From Adiantum capillus-veneris (lineage: Eukaryota; Streptophyta; Polypodiopsida; Polypodiales; Pteridaceae), in the NCBI GenBank assembly GCA_014529385.2, contig CM043955.1:148319640-148383639 (forward strand): 64,000 bases of DNA. The letters run 5' to 3'. The translations under genes and the position numbers were made by a program. Below the pieces are notes generated by a model. That model saw only the letters and a program-made list of their open reading frames with translations, was not told the origin of the DNA and ran no database searches. Positions 42,216 through 53,653 of this stretch are shown here, piece by piece. Numbering within the stretch: position 1 is the stretch's first letter; the number at the start of each line of letters is the position of its first letter.

Positions 42216-45200
42216 ATGGCGGAGGAAGGGAAGCTCAATATTGAGAAGTTCAACGGCAAAAACTACCAACATTGGAAGATGCAAATTGAAGACTATCTCT
42301 ACCAGAAGGACCTCTATTTGCCACTAGGCGGTCTTGCGAAGAAGCCCGCAACAATGGCAGATGAAGCATGGATTGTCCTTGATTGAAAGGCACTGGGAAC
42401 AATCTGGTTAAGCTTGGCGTCAACGGTGGCCTTCAATGTTTCGGAGATGAAGACCACGGAGGACTTGATGAAGTCACTTGACGACTTCTACGAGAAACCA
42501 TCAGCATCCAATAAGGTATTTCTTATGAAGCGCTTGTTCAATCTAAAGATGACAGAGAATGGTTCAGTTGCAGAACACCTAAATGACTTTAACACAAACA
42601 TAAGTCAACTTTGATCAGTGAAAATCAATTTCGATGACGAAGTGCGAGCTCTCCTTATACTATCATCTCTACCGGATAGTTGGGACAGCCTTGTGATGGC
42701 TGTAAGTAATTCTATCTCTGGCACAAATACTCTTAAGTTTGATGATGTTGTGGGTGTTCTCCTAAGCGAGGAAATGCGAAGGAGAAGCATAGGAGAATCA
42801 TCAAGTGTTTCACTATCAGTGGAAACAAGAGGAAGGGCTAAGGAGAGGTTCAAAAACCAAAAGGGTCGTGATCGCTCAAGGCGGAGCAAGTCACGCACAA
42901 GGTCAGTTCTTGAATGTTGGAACTGCGGCAAGAAGGGCCACGTCAAGAAGGATTGCTGGTCCAAGAAGAAGAAGGAGACAGAGTCTCAAGACAACAAGCC
43001 AACATCGGAGGCCAATGTGGCAGGTAAAGTAGAGCAAGATGCTCTAATTCTCTCATTAGACAATGTGTCTAATTCCTGGATAGTAGATTCCGGGGCTTCA
43101 TTCCATGCGACACCACACAAGAAACATTTCCAAGACTACACCAAAGGTAATTTTGGGTATGTATACTTGGGAGATGATGAAGCTTGTGAGATTGTCGGCA
43201 AAGGTACAGTTTCTGTCAAAACTGCTAACGGAAATGAATGGAAGCTTAAAGATGTTAGGCATGTTCCTTCTCTTCGCAAAAAATTGATCTCTACAGGATA
43301 ATTGGACGATGAAGGTCACAACATTGCATTCGGAAACAAACGGTGGAAGATCTCAAAGGGATCTTTGGTGGTTGCCAAGGGTGAAAAAGTCGGTACACTT
43401 TACTTGTGTACTGTTAGCACGCAACCTTCAGCTTGTGCAACAACTACAGAAGTTGACAGTGCGGTGTGGCACTACCGACTTGGGCATATGAGTGCCAAAG
43501 GAATGCAAATCCTTCAAACAAAGAAGCTTCTACCAGGTTTGAAAGAAGTGGACTTAGAGTTCTGTGAAGATTGTGTTTATGGTAAACAAAAGAGGGTAAA
43601 ATTTCAAAAATCAGGAAATGAAAGAAAAAATAAAAAACTTGAGTTGGTTCATTCTGATGTTTGGGGTCCTGCAAGTACACCATCACTTGGTGGCTCATTG
43701 TACTATGTAACATTCATAGACGATGCGACTAGAAAAAAATGGGTTTATGTCATGAAGAATAAATCCGATGTATTTTCCATATTTCAAAGGTGGAAAGCTT
43801 TTGTGGAGAATGAAACAGGTATCAAGGTTAAATGCCTCAAATCCGACAATGGAGGCGAATATTGCAGCCAAGCTTTTGAAAGCTTTTGTGCTAGCAATGG
43901 CATTTGGAGGCAAAGGACAACCCCAAGGACACCTCAACAAAATGGGATTTCGGAAAGGATGAACAGGACAATCATGGAACGAGCACGAAGCATGAGGCTA
44001 CATGAAGGCCTACCACTTGAGCTTTGGGTGGAAGCTGTAAGTACGTCTGTGTACTTAATCAATCGGTCACCCTCAACGGCATTGGATGGGGGAGTTCCAG
44101 AAGAGGCATGGATAGGTAAACCGGTGAATTATGCATTTCTCAAAGTGTTTGGGTGTGAGGCTTTCATGCACATAGATAGAAGCCTAAGATCAAAGTTAGA
44201 TGCAAAGTCCAAAAAGTGTTTCTTCATTGGCTATGGAGAAGGAGACTTTGGGTATCGCCTATGGAATCCTAAAGATGGTAAAATCTTAAGGAGTAGGGAT
44301 GTAATTTTTAACGAACAAAATATGTACAAAGATTACTTGGAAAGAAAACAAACAAAAGAAACAGGTGATGAGTACATGGAGCTTGAGGACGGTGAAAACT
44401 CAAGGACTGCAAGCGGTGACAATGTGCAACAACGTCAACCAAATGAGGAGCCTCAACCTATTCCCCGAAGATCTACAAGAGCAAGTAGACCTCCAGATCT
44501 CAGATTCTGGAGAGCCGGAATCATATGAAGAAGCTATGCAACATGAATCCAAAGAAGAACGGACGAAGAGCATGCAAGTGGAGATGGACTCACTACATCG
44601 CAACCAAACATGGGAGTTGGTTGAGTTGCCTAAAGGTAAGCGGGCACTTCAAAACAAATGGGTGTACAAGCTAAAGGAAGAAGAAGGTGGGAAGAAAAGG
44701 TACAAGTCTAGGCTTGTGGTAAAAGGTTTTTCTCAAAAGAAAGGTATTGACTTCAATGAAATATTTTCTCCTGTTGTAAAAGTGAACTCAATTAGGCTTG
44801 TCTTAAACCTTGTGGCTGCTCATGATCTAAATCTCGAGCAAATGGATGTAAATACGGCATTCCCTCACGGTGACTTAGAGGAGGAAATCTACATGCTTCA
44901 ACCAAAGGGGTATGAAGTAAAAGGTAAGGAGAAAATGGTTTGCAGATTAAAGAAGAGCTTGTATGGTTTAAAGCAAGCATCAAGACAATGGTACTTAAAG
45001 TTTGATCGATGGATGTTGGATCATGGATTCACAAGATGCAACTCGGATCACTGCGTCTACACGAAGAATTTGGGAGATGTGAAATTCATCATCCTAATGT
45101 TGTATGTTGATGACATGATGATTGCAAGTGCTAACATGCAGGACATCAAAGACCTAAAAAAGGAGCTGTCCAAATCTTTTTCAATGAAAGATTTAGGTGC

Positions 45201-45974
45201 TGCAAAGAGGATACTTGATATGAAAATATCAAGGGACAGGACGAAGAAGACAATAAAGCTATCTCAAGAAGATTACATCAAGAAGGTACTAGAAAGGTTT
45301 GCAATGCAAAATGCAAAACCGGTTTCTACACCTTTGGCTGGTCATTTTAAACTAACGAAGGATATGTGTCCAAAGACACAAGAGGAGATAGCCTATATGT
45401 CTAAAGTTCCATATGCTGCAACGGTAGGTTCTCTAATGTATGCTATGGTCTGGACAAGGCCATACATTGCACATGCAGTGGGAGTTGTGAGTAGGTTCAT
45501 GGACAACCCAGGTAAGGAGCATTGGCAAGCTGTGAAGTGGATACTTAGGTATCTAAAAGGGACAACAACAAATGCTTTGTATTTTGGAGGAACTGATATT
45601 TTTCTAGAAGGGTATATTGATGCAGATATGGCAGGTGACAAAGATACTCGAAGGAGCACTACTGGCTATGTGTTCACGGTTGGAGGCACAACAGTAAGCT
45701 GGGCTTTAAAGCTGCAGAAAGCGGTTTCACTTTCTACCACGGAAGCAGAGTATGTAGCAATGACGGAGGCAAGCAAAGAAATTCTGTGGCTTCATTTTCA
45801 TTCAAGGACAAATCACATTGGGTGAGATATCACTTCATACACACTCTTTTGGAAGAGGGACAGCTAAAGCTAGGAAAGGTGCATACAAGTGAAAATCCTG
45901 CAGACATGTTTACAAAGGTGGTCAACAAGGAGAAGTTGAGCTTTTTCTCATCTTCAATCGGCATTCAAGGATAA
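42216..45974 (+). pseudogene. Copia-1 gag-pol polyprotein
   Basis: ATG 42216 opens one frame to 44528 with three stops (TGA 42384, TGA 42612, TAA 43299) and no shift; a shift near 44500 leads to 44365-45825, and a second near 45815 to the end at 45974. Domains: gag (LNIEKFNGKNYQHWKMQIED), knuckle CWNCGKKGHVKKDC, protease SWIVDSGASFHATP, pre-integrase HYRLGHMS with CEDCVYGKQ, integrase SDVWGP, KSDNGGEYCS and GISERMNRT, RT with LYVDDMMIAS near 45100, RNase H with DADMAGD and STTEAEYVAMTEA. The later RNase H part is missing: ILWL passes almost directly to HSRTNHIG, so about 30 residues including the DSQSA motif are lost. Tnt1-type lineage is inferred from the sequence style. Confidence 0.93.
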
Positions 45975-46034
45975 GAAGCCAGAATGGAAAGCAATCATAG
46001 GTTTGGTTTGGAGATCAGTCTCCAAGTGGGAGAT

Positions 46035-46659
46035 TATTAAGTATGGAGCCTGATTTACCCTTGTAATTTTCTGTGATAAAAGCGCACATTTGTAAGGCCC
46101 CCATTATGAGGAGAAGCCATCGTGCGTGAAGGAAAATCACTCACCGGAAACCAAAAATTTTCACGGACAAGAATCAGGGGAAACTTTAGAGGCCTCGGGG
46201 GCTTCTGTCCCCGAGACTTTTTTTTTTGCCGGAATATTCTTTTTCGCCGGAATATTATGGCCGGACGGCGGCCGGAAAGTGGTCGGAAAACAACCGGTCG
46301 GTTGGCCGGTGGCCGGTGGCCGAATTCAAAAGCGGACTTGTCTTCTCAAGGGCGGCCACACATGGGCGGATTGGAGGGTCCGATTTGGACTTATTCGCAC
46401 AAGGGCGGCTACACATGGTTGTCTCTCATAAGAGAGGGCAACCCTTTTGGCCTATAAAAGGAGGCCATTTCTACACACATTTCAGAGTGTGAAGTTGATG
46501 CAACAAGGTGAGTGTGAGGTGGTGAGAGTGAAGCAAGGCGGGAGCTCCATTAAGGGTATAATCCCTTTGTAAACTACTTCTTGTTTTGAAGTACTAAATC
46601 CATTGAGTGGCTGCTTTCCCGTGGATGTAGCCCACTTTGGGTGAACCATGTATATCGTG

Positions 46660-46702
<43 letters not shown>

Positions 46703-46789
46703 CTATAATCTCTTGTGTGTGAAATCTATCTCTCTCCATTAAGTAATCTACTCAAAAAATCAAGTTTAGCTACGTCTTATTTTCTAACA
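46035..46789 (+). repeat. Copia-1 3' LTR
   Basis: 755 bp; starts TATTAAGTATGG where the 5' LTR has TGTTAAGGATGG, so the terminal G has mutated. Ends TCTAACA. (CT)n tract 46664-46699. Confidence 0.95.
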
Positions 46790-46794
46790 TTGGT
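46790..46794. repeat. Copia-1 target-site duplication, right
   Basis: TTGGT, identical to 41346-41350. Confidence 0.93.
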
Positions 46795-47720
46795 CGCCTG
46801 CCACCTTCTGGTCTCTAAAAATGTACCTTCCTGATCTTAAATTCATCAAACTTATCAATGCAATTTATCACAAATCCAACCACTCACCTGGCAAAGGATC
46901 TGTCTCCGCACAACTTCTTGCTTTGCTGCTCAATGTACATGTACACAAGCGTTTAATTTCGGCAATTGAATCAAAGCATTTATCTGCTAGAGGTTATCTT
47001 AGCAATGATTGGTACATTAGGAAAATTTTGAACTCATTTTTGGGCCTTTTAAGAGGGCCACATCATCAAAGTTGTACAAAAGAAAGCAACCCGGTAGACC
47101 CCTCTAAATATTGCTTAGAACCCCATGACATGACCTATCATTGGAAAGTTCTTGAAAAATGGATTCTAAAGAGCCAAGGTCCGAAAAGTTTGGATGACTT
47201 CTATGGAAGTTATGCCATTTTTTTTCAATCAGCCAGGTTTTGTTACCGTTACGATAATCTAAAATCACCTTTTTCTAGATCTACATGAAGGCAATGTCCG
47301 ATACATGCATGCTATATATCAATGGATAGCATTTGAAGAGTAGATTCTAAATATCCAAACTCCGATAAGTTTGGATCTTATTTGCAAAAAAATTACCGAT
47401 CCCCACTTTTTGAAAGCTATGCCACATCAACAATTCTTACAAGGCCCATTTTTGAGTCCAAACTTTTCCTAATGTAACTGGAGAGTTAATCTCAGCCACT
47501 ACTGTATTTTATACAGTGCTGATGTTCTGGATTAGGTCTGCTAATCTGAAACTGTACTTCCCTCGGATGTTGCTCAATTTACGTGAAAAAGTCTGAATTC
47601 AGTCTTTGCTCTGTCAAATGGACAAACAAGGTCTAGATTCACTTCTGAAAGAAGTTCTGGAAGCCTTAAGCCAAATGGAATATCATTGTCTAAGCCCAGT
47701 CAAATTTTCTCTTCAGTAGG
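46795..47720 (-). other. Gypsy B leader, gag-proximal part
   Basis: Non-coding. Contains two imperfect direct copies of a segment with GGATTCTAAAGAGCCAAGGT/AGATTCTAAATATCCAAACT then CCGA(A/T)AAGTTTGGAT (about 47160 and 47343). The plus-strand open frame here (46821-47288) is antisense to the element and has no recognisable product. Confidence 0.5.
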
Positions 47721-48600
47721 CCCCAGTAGGCATCCTATGCGTAGGATGTCTCCTGCTTTGTTTTGCCTGGGTTTTTGCACTATGGATTCCCCTAGATGTG
47801 CAGAGTCCACAACTGTTTTTACTTTTTGATTTGGACACCTAGAAGCTGGTCAATGAGTTAGAAATCTGTTCCGACAGCTTGTTGCTGATCTTGATCAGTC
47901 TAATCAACTTCAATTTGGACCAAAATTGACCAGGAGGCTTGCCTTAGGCTGTAAAACACCTTGCTATGCCCACTGCCAATATCTGGCTTCAATTTCTTGC
48001 TTTAGACATCCTACGCGTAGGATGTCTTTTTCATTAGAATGGCTTCAAATTCAAAACACAGGCTTCCCTTGAGTTGCTGATCACTTTGGTATGCTCATAA
48101 TTTGGTTAGGAGTGCAAAATCACACAGAAGACATCCTACGTGTAGGGTGTCTTTTTGGCCTGTTTGACCCCAGACTTGACCCAGAGCTTCCCCTCGATGT
48201 CAGCAACCCAGTGGTATGATTAGATTTTGGTTTTGATTTCAAAAGTCCCCAATTTTAGCTGTTCTTGTCTTTTTCAGTCGAAAGTACTAAAGTCCTCTTT
48301 CAACCCAATTTTTTGACCCAAATGAGATGAAACCCCTCTCAGTCACTCAATATATCATGCAATTCATGCTCATGCATCCATCTTATGGTTTTGGTCTTAA
48401 AATAATGCTTTGGCACAATTTGGATAGGATGTCTGGCAATTTCAGTCTACCTGGCCGTATCCTGTCAAGATATGGTCAAATTTCCACTTTCCAGTTGAAA
48501 TTATGGTAAACCCCACCTTCTAACACACTGGTCAACTCAAAAACCCAAAATTCCCACCAGATTAGCCTGTAGACATCCTATGCGTAGGATGTCTCCTGGC
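47721..48600. repeat. Gypsy B 5' array with palindromic core
   Basis: Palindromes of the same family as 24138-25013 lie at 47729-47750, 48005-48026, 48130-48151 and 48572-48593. Spacings are 276, 125 and 442 bp; the last two sum to 567, twice the 284-bp period, so one unit seems lost and one core displaced. The flank TTTCATTAGAAT after the core at 48026 matches that at 24160, so the two arrays have the same orientation. A partial core, GGATAGGATGTCTGGC, is at about 48425. Confidence 0.85.
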
Positions 48601-49124
48601 TTGAAATTAATTTTTTTCCTGACAAAAATGTTCCTGATGCTCTGTAGCTCTATCAGAAATACTCACAGTAACTTTTGGACTTCACTTAGGCTTTCAAACA
48701 CACTTTTGCATCTTTTTGCGTCTTTTACAAACTTGTGATAAATTTACCAAGCAAGTATACATGCATGAAGTGCTCTACATCCTGAATCATGATGCCCTAC
48801 TTACTCTACTCCTACTCATAATGTGAAATGGTGATAATGGTGTTTTGGTTGCTTTTTGGCCTCTCCGGACTCTCAAGCTCTCCTCTCACCGCTTCTACCA
48901 CTCCAACTCCTACTCAAGAACTCAACTAATACCTAAAACTATCTTAGTCTTCCTAAATCTACCTAAGTCAAAGGATCTAGGCCAGACACACGCTTCCTAG
49001 ACTCCCTCTAAGACCTAGAGAGTCCTCCACCCTCTGATCCTATCTAAATGTAAAACAAGACTCTTGGCAAGCCAAAAATCCCTATCCTCAAGGATTAGTC
49101 TCGATCACCTACCTAAGGTTTTCA
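48601..49124 (-). other. Gypsy B leader, primer-proximal part
   Basis: About 520 bp between palindromic array and primer site; pyrimidine-rich near 48850-49080 and with no gene visible. Confidence 0.5.
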
Positions 49125-49142
49125 TCCCCGGCAGCAACGCCA
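49125..49142 (-). other. Gypsy B primer-binding site (tRNA-Asp type, degenerate)
   Basis: Element strand TGGCGTTGCTGCCGGGGA, one base from the 5' LTR. Differs at three positions from the tRNA-Asp complement TGGCGCCGTTGCCGGGGA seen at 54520; two of these are C to T. Confidence 0.8.
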
Positions 49143-49143
49143 A

Positions 49144-50075
49144 TGTTGGACGGATACGCCGCGACTAACGTCAGCACAGCGAGAACTCACCTAACAAGAT
49201 TTGTCAGCTAACGACGAAGCTCGACCCGCAGGCGCGTGGAAGAAAGCATAAGGTATCAACCTACACTCGACCGACTCCTAACTAATTCCTACAGAGGTCT
49301 CTACCAATTGTCTAAGTCACAGTCTTCAAGAGTGCATAAGAGGAAACTTGCTACAACGTTGTCTAGAGCCGAACACCCATCAAACAATCTCGAAACACCA
49401 TAGAACTTGAAGGAGACCCTACTAATACCAATAGGTCGCTCTCCCTACGGTCTATGAACTAAAACCCCAACCCAAAATACCAGGTGCAAAATCACGTAGA
49501 TGTCTAGCCGAAATTTGCAGGTCTTCGTTTTCGAAATCTAAAGTGCCTAATGTGTAGCTCTCGATGTGATCGCGTGGATATGCTGCAATGCAAAATCAGA
49601 CAACGTATGCTCACCCAATCACCAAATGAAGCTCGTAGAAGGAGCTTGAAAAACTGGACCGTACGCGCGCAATGTAGGTATTGGCACGTAGCTCTTGTCG
49701 GGGGCAACACGCTGCACTTCTCCGCACTTGATTCTGACCACTGCTGCACACATAGCGTCAAGATGAAGCTCACACTCTCTCTTGTACACAGTACGCTCAC
49801 TCACAGACCTCAAAATTTCCTTTTTTTAAAATGACAAAAGGGTTTTCCATTAAGGTCAAAAAGTGGTATAAATACCTTACAATTCTCAAACCCTAAAGTT
49901 TCAAAATCAACCATCTACTCAATCTAACTATCAAAACTGGGATACAATCTGGAAACTTCTGTAAGCCCCAATATTTACAAGGTGAATAATGAGGTTTCCT
50001 CAATAAATGAATAATTACAAAAAATGATAATCTTCTGAGTAGTTAGTTTTCGTGGGGTGTGTCCAGCTTCTAACA
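49144..50075 (-). repeat. Gypsy B 5' LTR
   Basis: 932 bp, colinear with 19664-20598; ends TG...CA. Confidence 0.95.
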
Positions 50076-50080
50076 GATGC
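50076..50080. repeat. Gypsy B target-site duplication, right
   Basis: GATGC, identical to 19659-19663. Confidence 0.95.
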
Positions 50081-51779
50081 TTCATGGAAGATACGGGCTA
50101 CATGGAACGTCATGCTTTTGCAAGTGTCTTGTGTGCAGCCTGAGTGGTGGAACATTTTAATGCATGCACAACATCAAAAACAACTTTTTCATCCTTGACA
50201 AAACTATGAGAGTCTGTATTGTGTTCAAAGAAAATTGATAGAGCTTTGCACCGCAGCAAATGTATTTTGGGAACATGCACTGATTGCGGGATTGAAAGGC
50301 TCTTATTGTGTCCCGTTGAAGAGAGTGATGGTATCTCTAGAATGACTGTCAAGATTTTTGACAAGGTTCCTACACAAGAAAATGATGAAGAAGGTCTAGA
50401 TAAATGTTGAAAAGACCTCGTGGTTCAATAGCTCAGTCTGCTGAGTTTCATTTTTGTGCTCCGAGGGAAACTAGGGAAGTTCATCAAACACAACTACTTG
50501 TACAGGTGACAAGCTCAACAACTCAAGGAGTGTTTGACCAATTTTCTTGACGATGCAGTGGTGTCTATAGTGGATTTTGCAGAGAATTACTCCTTCAAGG
50601 TGCAAAACGAGATCCAGTCAATGCATTGTTATTCATCTCAAGTCACAATATTTGTTCACATTTCATACTTACGTGATGCGCTTGGTGCTATACAAAAGAC
50701 GACTCACTTCTACATCTCTGACGACAAGATACATGACACTTTGTTTGTGCATCAATGTTTTCTTTTGCACAATGAATGGCTCAAAAGACACGGCTATAGT
50801 GTCAAGCGACATTCGGTGTGGTCGGATGGTGCTGTGCCACAATTCAAAGCAAGGCGGCCATTCTATTTTTTTGCACGATTCTTCAATATGATAGGTGTCC
50901 AAATGACTCACAATTTCTTTGCTTTAGGCCATGGAAAGGGTGAGCACTACGGGGCTGGTGCAGTGGTCAAAAGAGCCCTCACACAGAAGCATTTGAATTC
51001 TGATGAGTGGGAGCTGCATAACTCTTCAAGCGTTGTTGCATTCCTCAATGGAACTCTCAGAAATCAATGCCCACAAAAAGGCAAGAAAGTCGATCATGCT
51101 TTCTGGGAGGTCAAGGTCGGTGATGTCGGTAGAGTTAGAGAGTGGGATTGCAAGCGCATGACATGGTCTTGATCCTAGCACTGTGTCAATGGCTTCAGTC
51201 AAGCGGATATGCATGGACTAAGGCACAAACTGCTCTCTTGCTTTTGTGGTGTGTGCATCAAAGGTCAATGGAGGAGATGTGCCAACAAAGATCATGTGGT
51301 GCATGGGTGCAGTTCCAGATGAAAGTGATGGAGAAGCTTCAAGCAAGGATAAGAATGAATACACCCCCATGTATGCTGGCCAACACAATGACTTGAGTGA
51401 TGCCTTGATGGTTGGCCAGAACTTTGCAGTGACTACAAAGGAGTCAGCTGCAGACTTCTACGTCCTGGAATGCACCAACACAAAGCGCCTGGCCAAAACA
51501 GAGGAAAAGGATCAATGGCACAACATCATCAACAAAAAATTGTATGTGGTTGAGGGCCTATTCTATGACAAGGTAAATGGTCAAGATGATACTTATGTGC
51601 TTTTGGACAACAAGCCCACTGCTCTAATCTACTCCCATCTGGTGCAATGCATTAGGTTTTCCATGTCACCTAGGGAAGGTGAGCATAATGTATATGATAT
51701 GTCAAATGACATATTCGAGAAAATCTATAACACCATGTCTCCCAGAGGAGAGATTGTAAGATTTATCTCTATAATTTGA
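50081..51779 (+). pseudogene. DDE transposase-like gene, 3' part
   Basis: Continues the frame cut at 19658. Recognisable blocks: a Cys-rich stretch (SCFCKCLVCSL near 50115), CILGTCTDCGIERLLLCPVE (50258-50310), then IVDFAENYSFKVQNEIQSMH (candidate first catalytic Asp, about 50567), VTIFVHISYL, and SVWSDGAVPQFKARRPFYFF (candidate second Asp, about 50824), followed by HNFFALGHGKGEHYGAGAVV. Two stops (near 51172) and a C-terminal Cys cluster (CFCGVC...CANKDHV, about 51237-51293) come next, and after a shift 51246-51779 gives the end. The DFAENY and SDG...QF/YK blocks recall transposase-like proteins known mainly from animal genomes. AATAAA-type polyadenylation words follow at 51818-51832. Superfamily not identified; broken by several stops. 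Confidence 0.55.
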
Positions 51780-51889
51780 CTTTGGCCAGTACTTTTGACA
51801 GTAGCTAGCACTTTTTTTTAATAAAAATAAAAAGGAGGCACTAAACTATGTTTTTGTTATAAAAATAAAATGGATGCAATAAGCTTAGC

Positions 51890-52690
51890 CAGTTAACTAG
51901 CACTTTAATTACCAGCCCCCCTGAACCACTTTACCAGTCCCCCAGAAACACTTAAAAGCACTTCTGAGCACTTTTCCAGCCCCTTGTACCACTTGACCAG
52001 CTCTTTGGACTAGTTAAGACCACCTGATCAGCACTTTTAAGCACTTTATACTACTTGACATGCACTATGAAGCACTTGACCACACCCTAAACCACTTGTC
52101 CATCACTTCATACCACTTGACGAGCACTCTAAACCACCTGACCAGCACTTTGAACCACTTGACCAACCCCCTGAACCACTTGGACAACACTTTGTTCCAC
52201 TTAACCACAATTTACCACCCCCCTGAAAAACTTGACCAACTCTTTGGACCACTTAGGACCTCTTGACCAACACTTTTAAGCACTTTATACCACTTGACAA
52301 GCCCCTTGAACCACTTAACCACCCCCCTGAACCACTTAGCCAACACTTTATACCACTTGACAAGCACTCTGAACCACCTGACGAGCACTTTGAACCACTT
52401 GACCAAACCCCTGAACCACTTGGACAACACTTTGTACTACTTGACAAACACTTAGCAACCACCTAAACCACTTGACCATTTGTTTGGACCACCTGACTAG
52501 CACTTTATACTACTTGACGTGCACTATGAAGCACCTCACCAGCACTTTGGACCACTTAGGACCACCTGACCAACACTTTTGACCACGTGACCAGCACTTT
52601 GAAGCACTTTATACTACTTCACAAGCACTATTAACCACTTGACCACCACCCACTTTAAACCACTTGACCACTTAACCAACACTTAACACA
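51890..52690 (-). repeat. irregular ACCACTTGACCAGCACTTT array (right)
   Basis: About 0.8 kb of degenerate 20-26-bp units (CACTTTGAACCACTTGACCA, CACTTTATACCACTTGACAA, CCCCTGAACCACTTGG). On the minus strand it contains AAAGTGCTTCAAAGTGCT and TATAAAGTGCTT words like the left array at 18206-19450, so the two arrays form a loose inverted pair around the DDE gene. Non-coding. Confidence 0.8.
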
Positions 52691-52805
52691 AATTCCAGTT
52701 GACAACAATAGTGACAATTGACTTTCAAAATTCTTCATAGTATATTCAGGTTTAGATACAAGGACAGTTTTCTTTACAGGGAGTTAGCTTTTTCAAGGAG
52801 TAAAG

Positions 52806-53624
52806 TCAATTAGTAGACTGCTCTGGCCATTCTTGTCGACATGGTTGTTTATAATTGGTTGCTGGACCTTGCATTTTCCGTGCAAGAATTTCCTGTTGTG
52901 CATGCACTTTTCCATGTGCCAGATTCCAGTTCATTTGTTTAAGTTCATCCATCCTGGCATCAAATGGACATTCCCTAACAGTCTTGGCTTTGTCAAGAGT
53001 CTCAACCCGTTGTATTATAAACGAGTCAACATCTTCTTTGAGGAAATTTTTCCATTGCCTCTCATTTTTCTTTTCTATCCCAGGCAGAAGGACAAAGTTA
53101 CTGGGATCATTGAAGTACATCTTATAAAGGGAATCATCCAGCATAAAGTGTTAGACTTATTGAACTTAGGAAAGAGGTGACAAAAGGTTTCAAGTTTTTT
53201 GAAGAACATTTGCTTTGGGGTGTTTCCAAATTCCCAACTGCTAACATGGCAGCAGTTCTGTGCCATCCACCCACTCAGACAACGCTTCACCTGAGATAGA
53301 CACTTGTCCATACCCTTCTCAAGATTGTTGCAGGCACGCAACGACCATAGAAAAGTCTTTGCTATCTGACTAAGTCTAAGCAAGAATACTTCTGCATCAT
53401 TCCGTACATAGTTGGGGACAAATATCATCCCCCTTTACTTTGTCAAAGTACATCGTGTTTAAATCTGGAACCAATCCTTTGCGCTTATCATGCACACAAG
53501 CAAGAAAATTGTTGAAGTCTACAACTACTACTAAATCTATGGACTGGGAAGCGAGACATTTTGTAGCAAGGAAGTTGGCGATTGTTTGGAGGTGATAACA
53601 ACATACAAGTGCCCACCTAGCCAA
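52806..53624 (-). pseudogene. unrecognised minus-strand gene fragment
   Basis: Three overlapping minus-strand frames (53624-53397, 53428-53075, 53144-52806), shifted relative to each other, look like one broken coding region of about 270 codons. Contents: MARWALVCCYHLQTIANFLA, IDLVVVVDFNNFLACVHDKR, then FLLRLSQIAKTFLWSLRACN and a Cys-rich part, then KNFLKEDVDSFIIQRVETLD and a basic C-terminus. I do not recognise the family. It lies tail to tail with the DDE gene across the right array, so it could be a second gene of that transposon or a flanking sequence. Confidence 0.3.
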
Positions 53625-53653
53625 GGCACCTTTGAGTCAGCCGGCCAAAGTTT

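Larger units (their letters stand above)
41351..46789 (+). mobile_element. Copia-1, Tnt1-like Ty1/Copia retrotransposon
   Basis: 5,439-bp element: LTRs 41351-42142 and 46035-46789, duplication TTGGT, initiator-Met primer site, gag-pol in Copia order, polypurine tract CCAAGTGGGAGAT before the 3' LTR. Inserted antisense in Gypsy B. LTR divergence by eye is roughly 6 percent over the first 190 bp plus indels, so it is older than Copia-2. Confidence 0.95.
19664..50075 (-). mobile_element. Gypsy B, giant Ty3/Gypsy retrotransposon
   Basis: Complete LTR element: LTRs 19664-20598 and 49144-50075, both TG...CA, a 5-bp duplication GATGC, degenerate tRNA-Asp primer site (49125-49142) and polypurine tract (20599-20613), all consistent with minus-strand coding. 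Total 30.4 kb including two nested Copia elements; about 19.9 kb by itself, very long for Gypsy. Order 5' to 3': leader with palindromic repeats, gag, protease, spacer, RT-RNase H, integrase, second protease domain, non-coding region with palindromic repeats, accessory coiled-coil ORF, LTR. PR-RT-RH-INT order defines Ty3/Gypsy. All frames carry stops or shifts, and the LTRs differ at 7 of about the first 115 positions, so it is an old insertion. Confidence 0.93.

Noticed and set aside
46821..47288. 155-codon plus-strand ORF
   Set aside because: Antisense within the Gypsy B leader, contains diverged direct repeats and no recognisable domain.
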